Source of the DNA: Calothrix sp. PCC 7716
Lineage (GTDB): Bacteria > Cyanobacteriota > Cyanobacteriia > Cyanobacteriales > Nostocaceae
DNA length: 64,000 nt
Direction: 5' to 3'
NCBI RefSeq assembly: GCF_019977735.1
Contig: NZ_AP025020.1
Coordinates: 154,360 to 218,359 of the forward strand
The translations under genes were made by a program, and so were the position numbers. Positions 61,957-64,000 of this stretch are shown here, piece after piece; position 1 is the stretch's first letter; each line of letters starts with the position of its first letter. The notes under the pieces were generated by a model that was given only the letters and a program-made list of their open reading frames with translations, was not told where the DNA came from and did not search any database.

Positions 61957-63918
61957 TTGAAAAGACAATGGGACGCAACTGAGCTTGTAGAGCATTTCAC
62001 CCTAATACCCGAAGAGGTGGCACTACTTGAAAATAAAAGTGAAGAGAATCGTTTGGGGTTTGCGGTTTTGCTCAAGTTCTTTCAGATGGAAGCTAAGTTT
62101 CCGCGTACCAGACAAGAAGTCCCAAAACTCGTTGTTGCTTATATTGCAAGTCTTTTAGGTTTGTCACCAAGACTTTATAAACAGTATGAATGGGAGGGGA
62201 GGACTTTTGAAAGGCATAGAGCAGAAATTAGAGAATTTTTTGGATTTCGGGAATTTACAGTACTAGATGGAGAAGAATTAAAAGCTTGGCTGTGCGAGAA
62301 AGTATTGACCTATGAACGTCAACAATCTCACTTAGAAAGCGCTTCTTATAAACGCTTACGCGAACTGAAGTTAGAACCACCAACTCCAGAACGACTTGAA
62401 CGATTAATTCGGTCTGCGGTAACAACAACTGAGAAGAAATTCTGTACGAATATTCTTGGGCAGCTTTCTCTATTCTCGTTAAGGAAAATGGATGCACTTC
62501 TTGATACTAAAGATGGGTTTGATGATGACGAGAGCCACTTTCGCCAATCAGTATTTAACTTTCTCAAATCTGACCCAGGACGTACTAGTCTTCAAAGTAT
62601 TTTCAAAGAAATATCCAAACTTCAATGTATTCGAGACTTACAATTACCGTTGAACTTATTTGATTTAGTTCCTCCGAAGATTGTTAACCACTATCGTCGG
62701 CGAGCTTCTGCGGAAACACCTCGTGAACTACGCCGCCATCCTGTCTCAATTCGTTACACACTGGTAGCTGCATTTTGTTGGCAACGTAGCCAAGAAATAA
62801 CAGATAGCTTGGTTGAATTATTAGTGCAAATTATACATGGTATTAATGCCCGTGCCGAACGCCGTGTGGACAAAGAGCTTTTGGAAGAATTTAAACGGGT
62901 TGATAACAAACCCCGCTTGCTATTTGAAATTGCTAACGCCTCAGCTGAGGTAGTAAATGCAACTTTAGCGGTTAGAAAAAAATCTATTTGGGGAGAGGGG
63001 ACAACAGCGTGTGCCAGTGACTCGAAGAAGTTTGGTTCATGGGACCAAAACCTAATGACCGAATGGCACATTCGTTACGGTGGTCGTGGAGTCATGATTT
63101 ATTGGCATGTTGAGAAAAAGTCTGCGTGTATTTATTCTCAACTTAAAACTTGTTCGAGCAGTGAAGTTGGAGCCATGATTCAAGGCTTATTACATCATTG
63201 TACCGATATGGAGGTAAAGAAAAACTATGTTGATACTCACGGTCAAAACGAAATTGCTTATGCATTCTGCCGACTATTGGGTTTTGACTTAATGCCTCGT
63301 ATCAAGCGAATTGGCGATAAAAAATTATCCTTACCATTCGCCGACCAAAAACAAGACTACCCAAACCTACAACCCATTCTAAAATCAGCTATCGATTGGG
63401 AACTCATCCGTCAGCAATACGACCAGATGATAAAATATGCTACAGCGCTACGCTTAGGTACAACGGAGGCGGACAATATTTTAAAGCGTTTTAGTCGCTC
63501 AACCGTCCAACATCCAACACATAAGGCACTTAATGAACTAGGTAAAGCAGTAAAAACTATCTTTCTTTGTCATTACTTGCATTCCGAAGCTTTACGCCGA
63601 GAAATTCATGAAGGACTAAATGTTGTGGAGCAGTGGAACGGCGCCAACACTTTTATTTTCTACGGTAAAAACAGCGAAATTGCAACAAACCGCTTAGACG
63701 AGCAGGAGTTGTCAGTTCTGTGTTTGCATTTACTACAGATGTGCTTAGTATATATAAACACATTAATGATTCAGAAGGTTTTGGCTGACCCGGTGTGGAT
63801 GAAACGAATGACGCACGAGGACTTAAGGGCGCTCACACCATTGATTTGGAAGCACGTTAATCCCTACGGAACTTTTCACTTGAACATGAACGAGCGGTTG
63901 GAACTAGATGCTGCGTAA
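61957..63918 (+). CDS. tnpA: Tn3-family TnpA transposase with large in-frame central deletion
   Basis: 653 aa, against roughly 950-1000 for the family. TTG 61957 starts MKRQWDATELVEHFTLIPEE. The N-terminal DNA-binding region (DUF4158-like) and following domain are intact to KRVDNKPRLLFEIANASA (about residue 330); then the sequence jumps to EVVNATLAVRKKSIWGEGTT and the catalytic core. DDE residues remain: Asp in ACASDSKKFGSWD, Asp in KNYVDTHGQNE and Glu in LNVVEQWNGANTF. About 330 residues that normally lie between these parts are missing without breaking the frame. The enzyme is therefore probably inactive, or needs a helper TnpA. The last 190 bp are duplicated at the left end. Confidence 0.85.
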   Translation: MKRQWDATELVEHFTLIPEEVALLENKSEENRLGFAVLLKFFQMEAKFPRTRQEVPKLVVAYIASLLGLSPRLYKQYEWEGRTFERHRAEIREFFGFREFTVLDGEELKAWLCEKVLTYERQQSHLESASYKRLRELKLEPPTPERLERLIRSAVTTTEKKFCTNILGQLSLFSLRKMDALLDTKDGFDDDESHFRQSVFNFLKSDPGRTSLQSIFKEISKLQCIRDLQLPLNLFDLVPPKIVNHYRRRASAETPRELRRHPVSIRYTLVAAFCWQRSQEITDSLVELLVQIIHGINARAERRVDKELLEEFKRVDNKPRLLFEIANASAEVVNATLAVRKKSIWGEGTTACASDSKKFGSWDQNLMTEWHIRYGGRGVMIYWHVEKKSACIYSQLKTCSSSEVGAMIQGLLHHCTDMEVKKNYVDTHGQNEIAYAFCRLLGFDLMPRIKRIGDKKLSLPFADQKQDYPNLQPILKSAIDWELIRQQYDQMIKYATALRLGTTEADNILKRFSRSTVQHPTHKALNELGKAVKTIFLCHYLHSEALRREIHEGLNVVEQWNGANTFIFYGKNSEIATNRLDEQELSVLCLHLLQMCLVYINTLMIQKVLADPVWMKRMTHEDLRALTPLIWKHVNPYGTFHLNMNERLELDAA

Positions 63919-63954
63919 ATTGAAAATTTTTTGCTGAAACCCACTTGGAGTATA

Positions 63955-64000
63955 GGTTACAGCCGTCGCATGGCGGCTGGTGACAGCTTCGCTACTTTTA
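63955..64000 (-). repeat. Right terminal inverted repeat of the Tn3-type element (incomplete)
   Basis: GGTTACAGCCGTCGCATGGC...GCTACTTTTA; inverse of 58550-58599. The outermost CCCC should lie just past the window end. Confidence 0.85.

Larger units (their letters stand above)
58550..64000 (+). mobile_element. Tn3-family transposon with TnpI-type recombinase (right tip beyond window)
   Basis: The left inverted repeat starts GGGGTAAAAGTAGCGAAGCT at 58550; the right end (63955-64000) is its inverse and lacks only the final CCCC, so the element is about 5.45 kb. The GGGG-type terminus, a TnpA of Tn3 type and an internal tyrosine recombinase define the TnpI branch. The left flank CTATA (58545-58549) should be the 5-bp target copy. 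The inverted similarity at the ends extends inward over the tnpA 3' end, about 270 bp in all. Passengers: a 154-aa protein and a pentapeptide protein. Confidence 0.88.

Noticed and set aside
1..64000. CRISPR arrays, cas genes, tRNA, rRNA
   Set aside because: No regularly spaced repeats, Cas motifs, tRNA cloverleaf or rRNA-like sequence was recognised.

Overview
The window looks like accessory DNA (a large plasmid or a plasmid-like chromosomal island) from a filamentous, probably heterocystous cyanobacterium. Evidence: AT-rich coding sequence, pentapeptide-repeat, LRV, NACHT-WD40 and TPR-CHAT proteins, GIY-YIG nucleases, dispersed cyanobacterial repeats, and a palindromic hexamer (GGCGCC) repeated some 60-70 times by eye. 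No rRNA, tRNA, CRISPR array, Rep, ParA or housekeeping operon was found. The organism assignment is inference.

Layout. 1-5.3 kb: a 5'-truncated coiled-coil protein and a small protein that share an NFG..G.Q.G..HN motif resembling an RHIM-type amyloid motif, then unrecognised genes; this block has no GGCGCC. 5.3-7.4 kb: tyrosine recombinase, GIY-YIG nuclease and RHH regulator. 7.9-17.2 kb: a plus-strand series of small HTH proteins, a coiled-coil protein, several membrane proteins, a membrane-anchored P-loop ATPase, a protein with an H...SAGC motif and a lysozyme-like protein. This reads as an envelope-spanning, possibly DNA-transfer, module. 17.5-24.7 kb: a GNAT/pentapeptide chimera, an aspartoacylase-like enzyme, a protein ending in an SSB-like tail, a strongly structured non-coding segment (20183-20467) and an LRV repeat protein. 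24.9-31.5 kb: an exported TPR-CHAT gene split by a Tn554-type transposon. 31.5-38.6 kb: a GIY-YIG nuclease and a giant methylase/helicase gene split by an IS with a 9-bp target duplication. 39.7-49.3 kb: a NACHT-WD40 STAND protein, a DUF4384-like protein and a 1403-aa TPR-CHAT protein, which together look like an NLR/caspase-like conflict locus. 49.3-52.8 kb: decayed CHAT and NACHT copies and three small exported proteins. 53.2-58.5 kb: a large RTX/fibro-slime/SdrD-B-like/RHS surface protein cut by a Tn3-family element (58550 to beyond the window end) that carries a TnpI-like recombinase, an HTH/zinc-ribbon regulator and a TnpA lacking its central part.

Three independent insertions each interrupt a large gene; for two of them precise excision on paper restores the reading frame exactly. 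Five minus-strand genes share an upstream box, TGAAAAAT preceded by GG(G/T), suggesting a common control signal. The best candidates for undescribed biology are the structured RNA/DNA element at 20.2-20.5 kb, the RHIM-like motif pair at 1.6-1.8 kb and the NACHT/DUF4384-like/CHAT cluster with its decayed copies.
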